Under the pieces are notes generated by a model that saw only the letters and a program-made list of their open reading frames with translations, was not told the origin of the DNA and made no database searches. The position numbers and the translations under genes were made by a program. Shown piece by piece: positions 1 to 6,411 of a DNA stretch of 9,121 bases. The DNA lies in NCBI GenBank assembly GCA_016741945.1, contig JACVCQ010000064.1:1-9121 (forward strand). Direction: 5' to 3'. How positions within the stretch are numbered: position 1 is the first letter of the stretch; every line of letters starts with the position of its first letter. The DNA is from Chitinophagaceae bacterium. Lineage in GTDB: Bacteria; Bacteroidota; Bacteroidia; Chitinophagales; Chitinophagaceae.

Positions 1-623
1 GCAAGATTAGTTGGCGTATACGTTATTGGATAAAATCGTTCTGCCATTTTTTGTACCAGTACGGTTGCGTACAAATAATCGAAATTTTTCTTAATAAAAT
101 TAAAAAAGCTACTATCAATTGATTTGATATCATATAGCTTTCCAAAGCGTTCAATATTTTTTTGTTTTTCAGTTTCTACATGTTTAGACAGCAGTTCAAT
201 AGTACTATCTTTTTTAAATAAAGGAAGAATATCTCGAAAGTATTTAGGAATAAAAGATTGATTTAATAAAACTTGTCCATCTTTATTTGAGCCTGTAATC
301 ACGGGTTTTGCATAAGCCGCTGTATCAATAGTTACTTGTATGCTATCGCCCAACTGCACAAACAGGTCTATTACACGATCCTTACAAATCACTTTTAAAA
401 AACCTGTCTCAGTAGAAGAACAAGATACACTGATAGAACCGTTTTCATCTAATAAGACATTTTTTCTAGCTGCAAAAAAAACAGCATTATTCACCGGTTT
501 TATAATGGCAACTTCTGTATTCGAACGATTCAGAAAAGTATATTGAATTCTTGCTACCGGAGTCTGTGCTACCAAGTACAGATAGCTAAAAATCAGCAGT
601 ACAACCATTATACATCTTCTCAT
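1..623 (-). CDS. Secreted TlpA/DUF4369-like protein, N-terminal part (cut by window edge)
   Basis: An open frame of 207 codons runs from ATG at 623 to the window edge with no stop, so the C-terminus is missing. Residues 1-20 (MRRCIMVVLLIFSYLYLVAQ) are a typical signal peptide: basic start, hydrophobic core, cleavage probably at VA/Q. The following region is beta-rich and contains LLDENGSISV, then FVQLGDSIQVTID and a GSNKDGQ motif. This resembles the N-terminal domain (DUF4369-like, with an 'L-x-GD-x-I' turn) found before a thioredoxin fold in many secreted Bacteroidota TlpA-family thiol-disulfide oxidoreductases. The helical stretch after it (about residues 135-200, charged, with YLYATVLVQKMAERFYP) fits the linker domain of such proteins. 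The CxxC active site would lie beyond the window and is not seen, so the oxidoreductase role is inferred from family style only. It follows the serine hydrolase gene on the same strand after 91 bp; I see no clear promoter in that gap. Confidence 0.72.
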   Translation of the reverse strand, partial: MRRCIMVVLLIFSYLYLVAQTPVARIQYTFLNRSNTEVAIIKPVNNAVFFAARKNVLLDENGSISVSCSSTETGFLKVICKDRVIDLFVQLGDSIQVTIDTAAYAKPVITGSNKDGQVLLNQSFIPKYFRDILPLFKKDSTIELLSKHVETEKQKNIERFGKLYDIKSIDSSFFNFIKKNFDYLYATVLVQKMAERFYPITYTPTNL

Positions 624-714
624 AGCATCATTATTTGTGCTATCAAATTACTGATTATTACTTGTAGAAGATGTTAATGATTGTACTGAATGATGGATTA
701 TTTTACTGAGGTGA

Positions 715-1803
715 TCAATGATTCCCCGGCATTTCCATTTTACAACCTTTTCTCTCCATCAGCAGAAAAATGGTTTCCATAAACATGCTCTCAATACCTC
801 CATCTCTATTGGAGAGAAAATAAATAAAGGTATCTTCTTGCGGTAAATAACGAAATGCTGCCTGAAAGCCTTTCACGCCTCCATTATGTCCTCGTAATTG
901 AATACAATTCGGATCTTCCAGCATCCAACCCAATCCATAATGTACAAATGGTGGGTCTTGTTCAGGTCTTGATTCTTTGGTCCAAAGTCTATGTAGACTT
1001 TCTTTGCTGATCAGTTTCCCATCGATAATTCCTTTGATCAGAAGATGTAATTCATGAACCGTTAAAAACAACCCTCCGGCAGAACTCCATTTGGATGGAT
1101 CATTCCCCTCTCCGATTTTCAAACTATCTTTTTCAATATAGTAGCCGATTGCAATAGGCTTTTTTGCATCATAATGAATTCCTACCGGTTGCAGTAATCG
1201 CTCTTTTATAATGTTCTGGTAGGGTTTACCATAATGTAACTCTAACAATTTACCCAGTACAATGAATCCGGAATTGGAATAATGTAAAGACTTACCCGGT
1301 TCCATTGATACCGGTTTCATTCCATTAATCAACTTGATGTGGTCATCAATGCTGACGATCTTGGATTCGCTGTAATCAGGACTTTCAAAGAAATCGCCCA
1401 AACCCGATGTATTGTTGAGCAAATGACGGATCGTAATAGCATCCGATCCTGTGGTCAAAGTGCCAGATGGCAAATACTTTTTTACCGGCTCATCCAACAG
1501 TATTTTCTTTTGTTCTACGAGTTGCATGATTAAGACTGCTGTCAATGATTTACCAATAGAACCTAAGTTATAACGAACACCATCTCCATTAGCGATCTTT
1601 AATTCTTCCTGAGCCAAGCCATTAGACCATGACCATCCATTGTCCTTTCCCTGTACCACCAAAAGGGTTCCGGAAAACTGATTGGCCTTTGCTTTGCTCG
1701 CTAAGACAGAGAGGTCGGTTGAAGTCAGGAGCTTTTTTGAGGTCTCAGTTTGTGCCTGCAACTGAAAAGAAATCAGTAAGCAAGCGATCCATGCATGTTT
1801 CAT
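715..1803 (-). CDS. Secreted serine hydrolase, beta-lactamase class C / penicillin-binding-protein fold
   Basis: A 362-residue member of the beta-lactamase (PF00144) family. Residues 1-18 (MKHAWIACLLISFQLQAQ) form a signal peptide ending in a QAQ-type cleavage site, so the enzyme is exported. The three catalytic motifs are visible: S82-I-G-K85 (nucleophile Ser and general-base Lys, in NLGSIGKSLTA), Y175-S-N177 (in LHYSNSGFIVLG) and H306-N-G308 (in RGHNGGVKGF), which replaces the KTG motif as is usual in esterase/peptidase-like members. The HLLNNTSGLGDFF segment (127-139) is typical of the family. Such proteins may be D-aminopeptidases, esterases or peptidoglycan-acting enzymes; the substrate cannot be read from sequence, and antibiotic hydrolysis should not be assumed. 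The ATG at 1803 is chosen because it gives the complete signal peptide. The gene stands 136 bp downstream of bshC on the same strand, and an imperfect inverted repeat lies in that gap. Confidence 0.9.
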   Translation of the reverse strand: MKHAWIACLLISFQLQAQTETSKKLLTSTDLSVLASKAKANQFSGTLLVVQGKDNGWSWSNGLAQEELKIANGDGVRYNLGSIGKSLTAVLIMQLVEQKKILLDEPVKKYLPSGTLTTGSDAITIRHLLNNTSGLGDFFESPDYSESKIVSIDDHIKLINGMKPVSMEPGKSLHYSNSGFIVLGKLLELHYGKPYQNIIKERLLQPVGIHYDAKKPIAIGYYIEKDSLKIGEGNDPSKWSSAGGLFLTVHELHLLIKGIIDGKLISKESLHRLWTKESRPEQDPPFVHYGLGWMLEDPNCIQLRGHNGGVKGFQAAFRYLPQEDTFIYFLSNRDGGIESMFMETIFLLMERKGCKMEMPGNH

Positions 1804-1842
1804 ATTGTTCGATTTTTAGAATACGAAAATGAAACATCAACT

Positions 1843-1879
1843 TATCCTCTCCTATCACATAGTTATGTGGTTGAGGATA
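1843..1879. repeat. Nested inverted repeat between bshC and the serine hydrolase gene
   Basis: The outer arms tatcctc (1843-1849) and gaggata (1873-1879) are perfect 7-bp complements. The inner arms cacata (1856-1861) and tatgtg (1864-1869) are perfect 6-bp complements around a 2-base loop. The arms are separated by 6 bases on the left and 3 on the right, so the hairpin has an asymmetric internal bulge. It lies 61 bp after the bshC stop and about 40 bp upstream of the serine hydrolase start. It could be a transcript-end hairpin of bshC, an operator, or a 5'-UTR hairpin. No clean T-tract follows on minus, so a classical intrinsic terminator is not supported. Confidence 0.4.
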
Positions 1880-1939
1880 GAAGTATTAAATAACATAAAG
1901 GCGGTAAATTGAACAAAAAGCGAATGTCGAATTTTTACA

Positions 1940-3544
1940 TTATTTATTGATCAAGAGTAATGTAAATTGTGATTGGAGTGACAGGGAGGATTCTTTGAGC
2001 ATATCGATCCAAGGGCTACCAAAGCGTGCATACCAACCTGAGATATTATCTACCCTTTCTTGTAAACTATCATTGGGGAATAATTGCGTTTTCCATTTCT
2101 TGAGTTGTTGCTCTTCTGTTGCAAACTTTCGTTTTTCTGCCCGTAACATTTTTTTCTCCAAGTCCTTGATTCTTTTCAATGCCTTTGTTTGCAAAGATTG
2201 TACATGGGGTAATAATGTTTCATCAATACCCGCTGCCAATTGCCCTACTTGATCATACCATTGTTGTAAGACTTCCAGTTCTCGTCTCAAACTAATTTGT
2301 TTTGAAGTCCTCGCTTTTACCATTGCGGTAAATAACTGATCTGCTTTTTGAAATATAGTATTTATATTCAGATCCAGTTGTTGCATTCTTTTTTCTTGTT
2401 CTTCTGTGATTAATAAAAAAGAGTTACGCAATAATAAAACGGGATAAGGAACATCAATCGCTGCAAATACATCTTTTAGTTCCAACCAATATGCTAACTC
2501 TCCACCGCCTCCAATAAAAGCAATATTGGGTAGAATGGTTTCTTGAAAAGCACCTCTTAAAATTACATTGGGACTAAAACGCTCTGGATGTTCTTGTAAT
2601 TCTTCTAGTATTTGCTCTTCCGTAAATTGAAGTGCCAATGCCGGAACAACAAATAGTCCTTTCTCGTTTTCAATTCGCTCACGTTGATTGTCGATCAGAT
2701 AAAATAAGTTGATCTCTCTTCCCTCTGCCTGAACTTTATAATTTTTTTCAAGTTCAGTAATGGTATTAGAAACGATTCGATGTGAAAATCCTTCTAACAA
2801 CTCCTTCCTAATCACGGATGCAAAACATTGTTTGAGTTCTGCCTGATCCGGTATCAATACTACCAATCCAAACCGACCGAATAATTCATTCACCAAATAA
2901 AACGTGGCATCCTGTATCGACCTACCTTCAACATAGGCATTCCTGAATATATCTGTTATTTCTTTTCCGTAAGGTAGAACTCCCGTTTGTCCTTCAATAG
3001 CAGCCAATAATTCAAGCAGCTTTTTATCCGTCTTCATTCTTCCCACCGCGCCTGTTTGATTGGTTTTCCAAGTCAGTGGATGTCCATCGATATTGATCTG
3101 TCCCAATTCATCCAAATCTGCATCTTCACTACCCATATAATAAACGGGTACAAAATGCAAATCAGGCATTTCTTTTTTGAGTGTATCCGCCAATTGTATG
3201 GCATGTAAAATCTTATAAATGAAATACAGAGGCCCAGTAAAAATATTGGGTTGATGAGCGGTAACGACTGTAAATGTTTTCTCGGATAATAATGACTCTA
3301 TTTGTTGTTGAATCAATGAAGTGGTCGCTAGTTGCGCATACTGTTTCTTCAATGCATCCACCAATACCCTTCTTGGTGTTTGAAAAGATTCTCTGGCAGC
3401 AATGGCTTCTTTAATTCCTTTGATATCCGGCGTATGCACAAAAAAAGGCTTGATAGTATCCGCCTGAACAAGATAATCGGTTATGATCTTTGAAAAATAT
3501 CCAGTGCTTTCGTATGGTAATCGGCTACAGTGATGCTTCATCAT
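1940..3544 (-). CDS. bshC: BshC, putative cysteine-adding enzyme of bacillithiol biosynthesis
   Basis: The 534-residue protein has the usual BshC length. BshC is assigned the last step of bacillithiol synthesis, joining cysteine to glucosaminyl-malate made by BshA and BshB; it acts in the cytosol. Visible family features: VTAHQPNIFTGPLYFIYKIL (94-113), corresponding to the 'tgQQ-glftGPLYt-yK' nucleotide-binding-fold motif; FVPVYYMGSEDADLDELGQI (131-150), the 'P-v-w-a-edhD-eE' region with clustered acids; the GAVGRM turn (165-170); and GGGGELAYWLELKDVF (345-360). Residues about 380-490 are a Lys/Glu/Gln-rich helical stretch, matching the coiled-coil that separates the two core parts. Two consecutive ATG codons (3544 and 3541) are possible starts; the first is taken. 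bshA and bshB are not in this window, which is not unusual. A -7-like box lies just upstream. Confidence 0.93.
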   Translation of the reverse strand: MMKHHCSRLPYESTGYFSKIITDYLVQADTIKPFFVHTPDIKGIKEAIAARESFQTPRRVLVDALKKQYAQLATTSLIQQQIESLLSEKTFTVVTAHQPNIFTGPLYFIYKILHAIQLADTLKKEMPDLHFVPVYYMGSEDADLDELGQINIDGHPLTWKTNQTGAVGRMKTDKKLLELLAAIEGQTGVLPYGKEITDIFRNAYVEGRSIQDATFYLVNELFGRFGLVVLIPDQAELKQCFASVIRKELLEGFSHRIVSNTITELEKNYKVQAEGREINLFYLIDNQRERIENEKGLFVVPALALQFTEEQILEELQEHPERFSPNVILRGAFQETILPNIAFIGGGGELAYWLELKDVFAAIDVPYPVLLLRNSFLLITEEQEKRMQQLDLNINTIFQKADQLFTAMVKARTSKQISLRRELEVLQQWYDQVGQLAAGIDETLLPHVQSLQTKALKRIKDLEKKMLRAEKRKFATEEQQLKKWKTQLFPNDSLQERVDNISGWYARFGSPWIDMLKESSLSLQSQFTLLLINK

Positions 3545-3550
3545 AAGGCA

Positions 3551-3558
3551 TAAAAGTA
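3551..3558 (-). promoter_or_regulatory. Possible -7 promoter box of bshC
   Basis: Read on minus, TACTTTTA matches the Bacteroidota -7 consensus TAnnTTTG in seven of eight positions and lies 6 bases before the bshC ATG, implying a very short leader. No TTG is found at the right distance for a -33 element, so the call is weak. Confidence 0.3.
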
Positions 3559-3602
3559 CAACTTACCTGATATTGCTTATGCCGTTGGTCAATTTTAACG
3601 GT

Positions 3603-3672
3603 GTCAATTGTGAATAGTGAATTGTCAATACTACACAAATTTGATATTCCCCATTGACCATTCACAATTCAC
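3603..3672. repeat. Heptamer-periodic inverted repeat between the DadA-like gene and bshC
   Basis: The left part, 3603-3630, reads as four tandem 7-mers: gtcaatt, gtgaata, gtgaatt, gtcaata (consensus GTSAATN). The right part, read on minus from 3672 down to 3645, is also a 7-base series: GTGAATT, GTGAATG, GTCAATG, then the degenerate GGGAATA. As an inverted repeat, 3610-3629 pairs with 3653-3672 at 18 of 20 positions around a 23-base loop. Another gtcaatt lies at 3588-3594 but out of register. The element begins 4 bases beyond the stop codon of the DadA-like gene. It may be a dispersed intergenic repeat and may also fold as a hairpin in the transcript. Its copy number in the genome cannot be seen here. 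Confidence 0.75.
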
Positions 3673-3676
3673 GACT

Positions 3677-4927
3677 CTACCCAAACCTCTCTGGCTTAAA
3701 CGCTGAGATATCCATACTCAGGGATGACTCATTGACTATTTCGCTAACCAGCTTACCGGTTCCGGCTCCCAGACTCAATCCTACCATGGCATGTCCGGTT
3801 GCCAGGATTACATTTTTCCACTTTTTGGTGCGACCTAAATACGGTAGGCCATCTGCCGAACAAGGTCTATATCCATACCAGATATGTTTAGGTGCCGGCA
3901 TCGGAACATCGAATTTAGGGTAATAGCGTTTTACAGCATCTAAAATCCCTTGTACCCGTTGATAACGTGGAGGTGTTTGAGTGGATGTAATTTCCATCGT
4001 TCCGCCAAAGCGAATTTTATTTCCATCCATGGGAGTTAAAGCTACCCGACCCTCTATCAGTACGGATGGATAGTTGAGTCGATACGGAGAATCTTCGAGT
4101 GTAACAGAATAACCACGTCCGGGCATCAAGGGTATTTTCAGTTGTAACAGTGCGGAGAGCTCACGGCTCCAAGACCCCGCTGCTATGACAACTGAATCGG
4201 CATCTACGACCTGCTTAGTTGTTTTCACCTTGGTCACTTGCTGCTGATTCTTTTCAAAACCAGTGACTTCATCGTTCAGTATAAAATGAACTCCCTTATT
4301 TTTTAAATCAGCAATTAGTTGCGTCATCAGTTTGTTGGGGTATAAATGCGCATCACATTTAAACCATACCGCACCTTTAGCTTCTACGGTAGTATGAGGC
4401 TCGAGCGCTTGTAATTCCGATGCATCTAGCAGTATTGTATCAGTCAATCCCAAATCATGAGCGCGATGCATGATATGTTTTGCATGATCCCCGCCCTTGT
4501 CTGTCTGAAAAATTTCCAGTAATCCCTTGTGCTCATAAGCAAACCGAAATTGGGGGAGTTGTGTCCAATCTTCATACATTTTCTGACTCAGTATCGCAAT
4601 ATCCCGTAGAGGGATAGCAGAACGCTCAACATGCTCGGGAGTAGCACTGCGCATGAATTTTAACCCCCAATCTATGAGACTCAAATTGAGTCTGGGCTGA
4701 ACGTAAAACGGACTTTTACTATTCCACATCCATTTGAGGCCTTGTTTTACAATACCTGGCGTTGCCAAGGGTACAAAATGACTCGGACACACATATCCTG
4801 CGTTTCCATAAGAGCAATTACTGGAAATATCCGTTTTATCAATCACTGTCACTTCATGACCTGATTCAGACAAATAATACGCACTGCTCAATCCAACAAT
4901 ACCCCCGCCTATAATAACAACCTTCAT
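3677..4927 (-). CDS. DadA-like FAD-dependent amino-acid dehydrogenase/oxidase
   Basis: A 416-residue flavoprotein of the DAO/DadA family. The N-terminus MKVVIIGGGIVGLSSAYYL holds the dinucleotide-binding GxGxxG (G7-x-G9-x-x-G12) of a Rossmann fold, with VIDK at the end of the second strand. NCSYGNAGYVCPSH follows, matching the 'S-x-x-NAG-x-x-P' segment near FAD in DadA. The C-terminal part has YGYRPCSADGLPYLG (351-365) and GHAMVGLSLGAGTGKLVSEI (378-397), the second FAD-contact region. It probably oxidises D-amino acids or a cyclic amino acid such as hydroxyproline, giving a 2-oxo or imino acid; no catabolic neighbour decides which. I use the ATG at 4927: a GTG at 4945 would add six residues (MTQISI) before the family's usual start at the first beta strand. 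It is divergent from the hydroxylase gene, and its stop is followed at once by the inverted repeat at 3603-3672. Confidence 0.87.
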   Translation of the reverse strand: MKVVIIGGGIVGLSSAYYLSESGHEVTVIDKTDISSNCSYGNAGYVCPSHFVPLATPGIVKQGLKWMWNSKSPFYVQPRLNLSLIDWGLKFMRSATPEHVERSAIPLRDIAILSQKMYEDWTQLPQFRFAYEHKGLLEIFQTDKGGDHAKHIMHRAHDLGLTDTILLDASELQALEPHTTVEAKGAVWFKCDAHLYPNKLMTQLIADLKNKGVHFILNDEVTGFEKNQQQVTKVKTTKQVVDADSVVIAAGSWSRELSALLQLKIPLMPGRGYSVTLEDSPYRLNYPSVLIEGRVALTPMDGNKIRFGGTMEITSTQTPPRYQRVQGILDAVKRYYPKFDVPMPAPKHIWYGYRPCSADGLPYLGRTKKWKNVILATGHAMVGLSLGAGTGKLVSEIVNESSLSMDISAFKPERFG

Positions 4928-4987
4928 AATTGAGATTTGAGTCACAAATGTCGCTCAAAACCTGTTCCATTTCATCTTTTTTTAAGG

Positions 4988-5020
4988 TTGTTCGTTTATG
5001 AAAAAGGAGTTTTAAATTTA
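4988..5020 (+). promoter_or_regulatory. Possible promoter of the membrane hydroxylase gene
   Basis: TAAATTTA at 5013-5020 matches seven of eight positions of the Bacteroidota -7 box TAnnTTTG. A TTG at 4988-4990 could serve as the -33 element with a 22-base spacer, a little longer than usual. The ATG follows 16 bases after the box. The purine-rich aaaaaggag at 5001-5009 looks like a ribosome-binding site but is about 28 bases from the ATG and inside this spacer, so it is unlikely to act as one. Confidence 0.4.
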
Positions 5021-5036
5021 CAGATACGATTGCCTT

Positions 5037-6335
5037 ATGGAAACTTACGGAAAGATTGTTTTAATTGCCATGCCTGCCTTTTTATTGCTGGTATTATTTG
5101 AAAAATGGTATGGATGGTATCGAGGAAAAGAAACCGTTCGCACACTGGATATGATTTCTAGTTTGAGTTCCGGCATTACGAATGTTACAAAAGATGTATT
5201 GGGATTGAGCCTGGTAGTGATTAGCTATGAATGGATGGTTGATAAAATGGCTATCACACAAGTGTCTTCAGGTTTTCTTACTTATCTGATCGCATTTATT
5301 GCTTTGGATTTTGCCGGGTACTGGATCCATCGCATAGCACATGAATACAATCTTTTTTGGAACAACCATATCATTCATCATAGTAGTGAAGATTTTAACC
5401 TGGCTTGCGCATTAAGACAAAGCATTTCCTCTATTCTCAAAATATTCACCATCTTTCTGTTGCCTGCAGCAGTATTGGGTGTACCCGGACAAGTGATTGC
5501 CATTGTAGCACCTTTGCATTTATTCGCTCAGTTCTGGTATCATACCCAGCATATTGGCAAAATGGGTTTTCTGGAAAAGATTATTGTAACACCTTCCCAC
5601 CATCGTGTACACCATGCGATTAATAAGGAATATATGGATAAAAACTATGGACAGATATTCATTATTTGGGATAAGCTGTTTGGTACTTATCAGGAAGAGT
5701 TGGCTGATGTACCCGCTGTGTACGGCATTACCAGACCTGTAAGAACCTGGAATCCGATCAAAATCAATTTTATGCATTTATGGTTATTGATCAAGGATGC
5801 CTGGTATGCACAGCGTTGGCAAGATAAATTGCGTATCTGGTTTATGCCTACCGGGTGGAGACCCGATGATGTTGCTGCAAAATTTCCTGTTTACAAAATT
5901 GAAGATGTGTATCATTTTGAAAAATATGATACCGGTCATACAAAAACCATGATGATTTGGTCATGGGTACAACTTGCCATCACACTATTGTTCATCAGTT
6001 ACTTATTTGGAAACATTGCAGCTATTGGAAGTCCCAATATGTTCATTTACGGCGCTTTTGTTTTTCTTCAGGTTTATGCTTTTACGGAACTAATGGACAG
6101 AAGTAAATATGCCTGGATTTGGGAGACGCTCAAAACAATATTCGGATTATCGTTATTGATTCAAAACAATGATTGGTTTGGCTTATCGCAATATACATCA
6201 TTGGCGATTCCTGTTCTCACAGGATACTTTATACTCTCCTTACTAGCCTGCATGTATTTTGTGCTGAAAGAAAACACAGAAATAAAGAATAAGATACAAG
6301 GAACAAGGTACAGGGTACAAGAAAGTTCCAAGTAA
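5037..6335 (+). CDS. Membrane di-iron hydroxylase, sterol desaturase / alkylglycerol monooxygenase-like
   Basis: A 432-residue integral membrane protein of the fatty acid hydroxylase superfamily. The His clusters that bind the two metals are all present: H98-RIA-H102, H111-II-H114-H115, H169 and H172 (in FWYHTQHIG), and H188-H189-RV-H192-H193 (in TPSHHRVHHAINKEYMDKNYG). The run DKNYGQIFIIWDKLFGTYQEE (201-221) is characteristic of the branch that includes alkylglycerol monooxygenase (AGMO/TMEM195). The length and the extra hydrophobic C-terminal half (about 304-325, 335-350, 363-377 and 388-410) also fit that branch better than the shorter C-5 sterol desaturases. N-terminal membrane spans lie near 6-23, 48-65 and 80-97. 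The likely reaction is O2-dependent hydroxylation of a lipid, possibly an ether lipid; the substrate is inference. The last residues (about 420-432, QGTRYRVQESSK) are coded by a heptamer repeat and probably are not part of the fold. It is convergent with rimO and divergent from the DadA-like gene. Confidence 0.85.
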   Translation: METYGKIVLIAMPAFLLLVLFEKWYGWYRGKETVRTLDMISSLSSGITNVTKDVLGLSLVVISYEWMVDKMAITQVSSGFLTYLIAFIALDFAGYWIHRIAHEYNLFWNNHIIHHSSEDFNLACALRQSISSILKIFTIFLLPAAVLGVPGQVIAIVAPLHLFAQFWYHTQHIGKMGFLEKIIVTPSHHRVHHAINKEYMDKNYGQIFIIWDKLFGTYQEELADVPAVYGITRPVRTWNPIKINFMHLWLLIKDAWYAQRWQDKLRIWFMPTGWRPDDVAAKFPVYKIEDVYHFEKYDTGHTKTMMIWSWVQLAITLLFISYLFGNIAAIGSPNMFIYGAFVFLQVYAFTELMDRSKYAWIWETLKTIFGLSLLIQNNDWFGLSQYTSLAIPVLTGYFILSLLACMYFVLKENTEIKNKIQGTRYRVQESSK

Positions 6336-6404
6336 CTAGTTTCAAGAGATAAGTGAGCATTGTTTCTTGAAACTTCCATGCGCCTTGTTCCCTGTATCCT
6401 GTAT
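6294..6404. repeat. Heptamer-periodic inverted repeat spanning the hydroxylase stop codon, between convergent genes
   Basis: On plus, 6294-6321 reads as four 7-mers: atacaag, gaacaag, gtacagg, gtacaag. On minus, 6404 down to 6384 reads as ATACAGG, ATACAGG, GAACAAG, followed by more degenerate 7-mers. The two sides are inverted. The outer arms 6309-6320 and 6385-6396 pair at 11 of 12 positions; the inner arms agtttcaaga (6338-6347) and tcttgaaact (6365-6374) pair perfectly around a 17-base loop. The left side overlaps the last dozen codons of the hydroxylase and its TAA; the right side ends 8 bases before the rimO stop. A hairpin here could end transcripts from both sides, but no T-tract supports a classical terminator. 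It has the same 7-base design as the element at 3603-3672 with a different unit. Confidence 0.75.
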
Positions 6405-6411
6405 ATTTCTT

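Noticed and set aside
340..546. Plus-strand open frame of 68 codons
   Set aside because: It lies antisense within the 207-codon minus frame with signal peptide and DUF4369-like features, and its translation resembles nothing I know.
1947..2252. Plus-strand open frame of 101 codons
   Set aside because: It is antisense to the helical C-terminal half of bshC; its Ser/Cys-rich translation is typical of a shadow frame.
3603..3672. CRISPR array
   Set aside because: The units are only 7 bases long with no spacers between them, and no cas genes are present.
4928..4945. Upstream GTG start for the DadA-like gene
   Set aside because: It would add MTQISI before the usual MKVVIIGGG beginning; the ATG at 4927 fits the family.
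6338..6374. Classical rho-independent terminator between the convergent genes
   Set aside because: The perfect 10-bp stem is AT-rich and is not followed by a T-tract on either strand; kept as part of the repeat only.
6161..6379. Minus-strand open frame of 72 codons across the hydroxylase end
   Set aside because: Its N-terminal half is made of the inverted heptamer repeat and the rest is antisense to a conserved gene; no family features.
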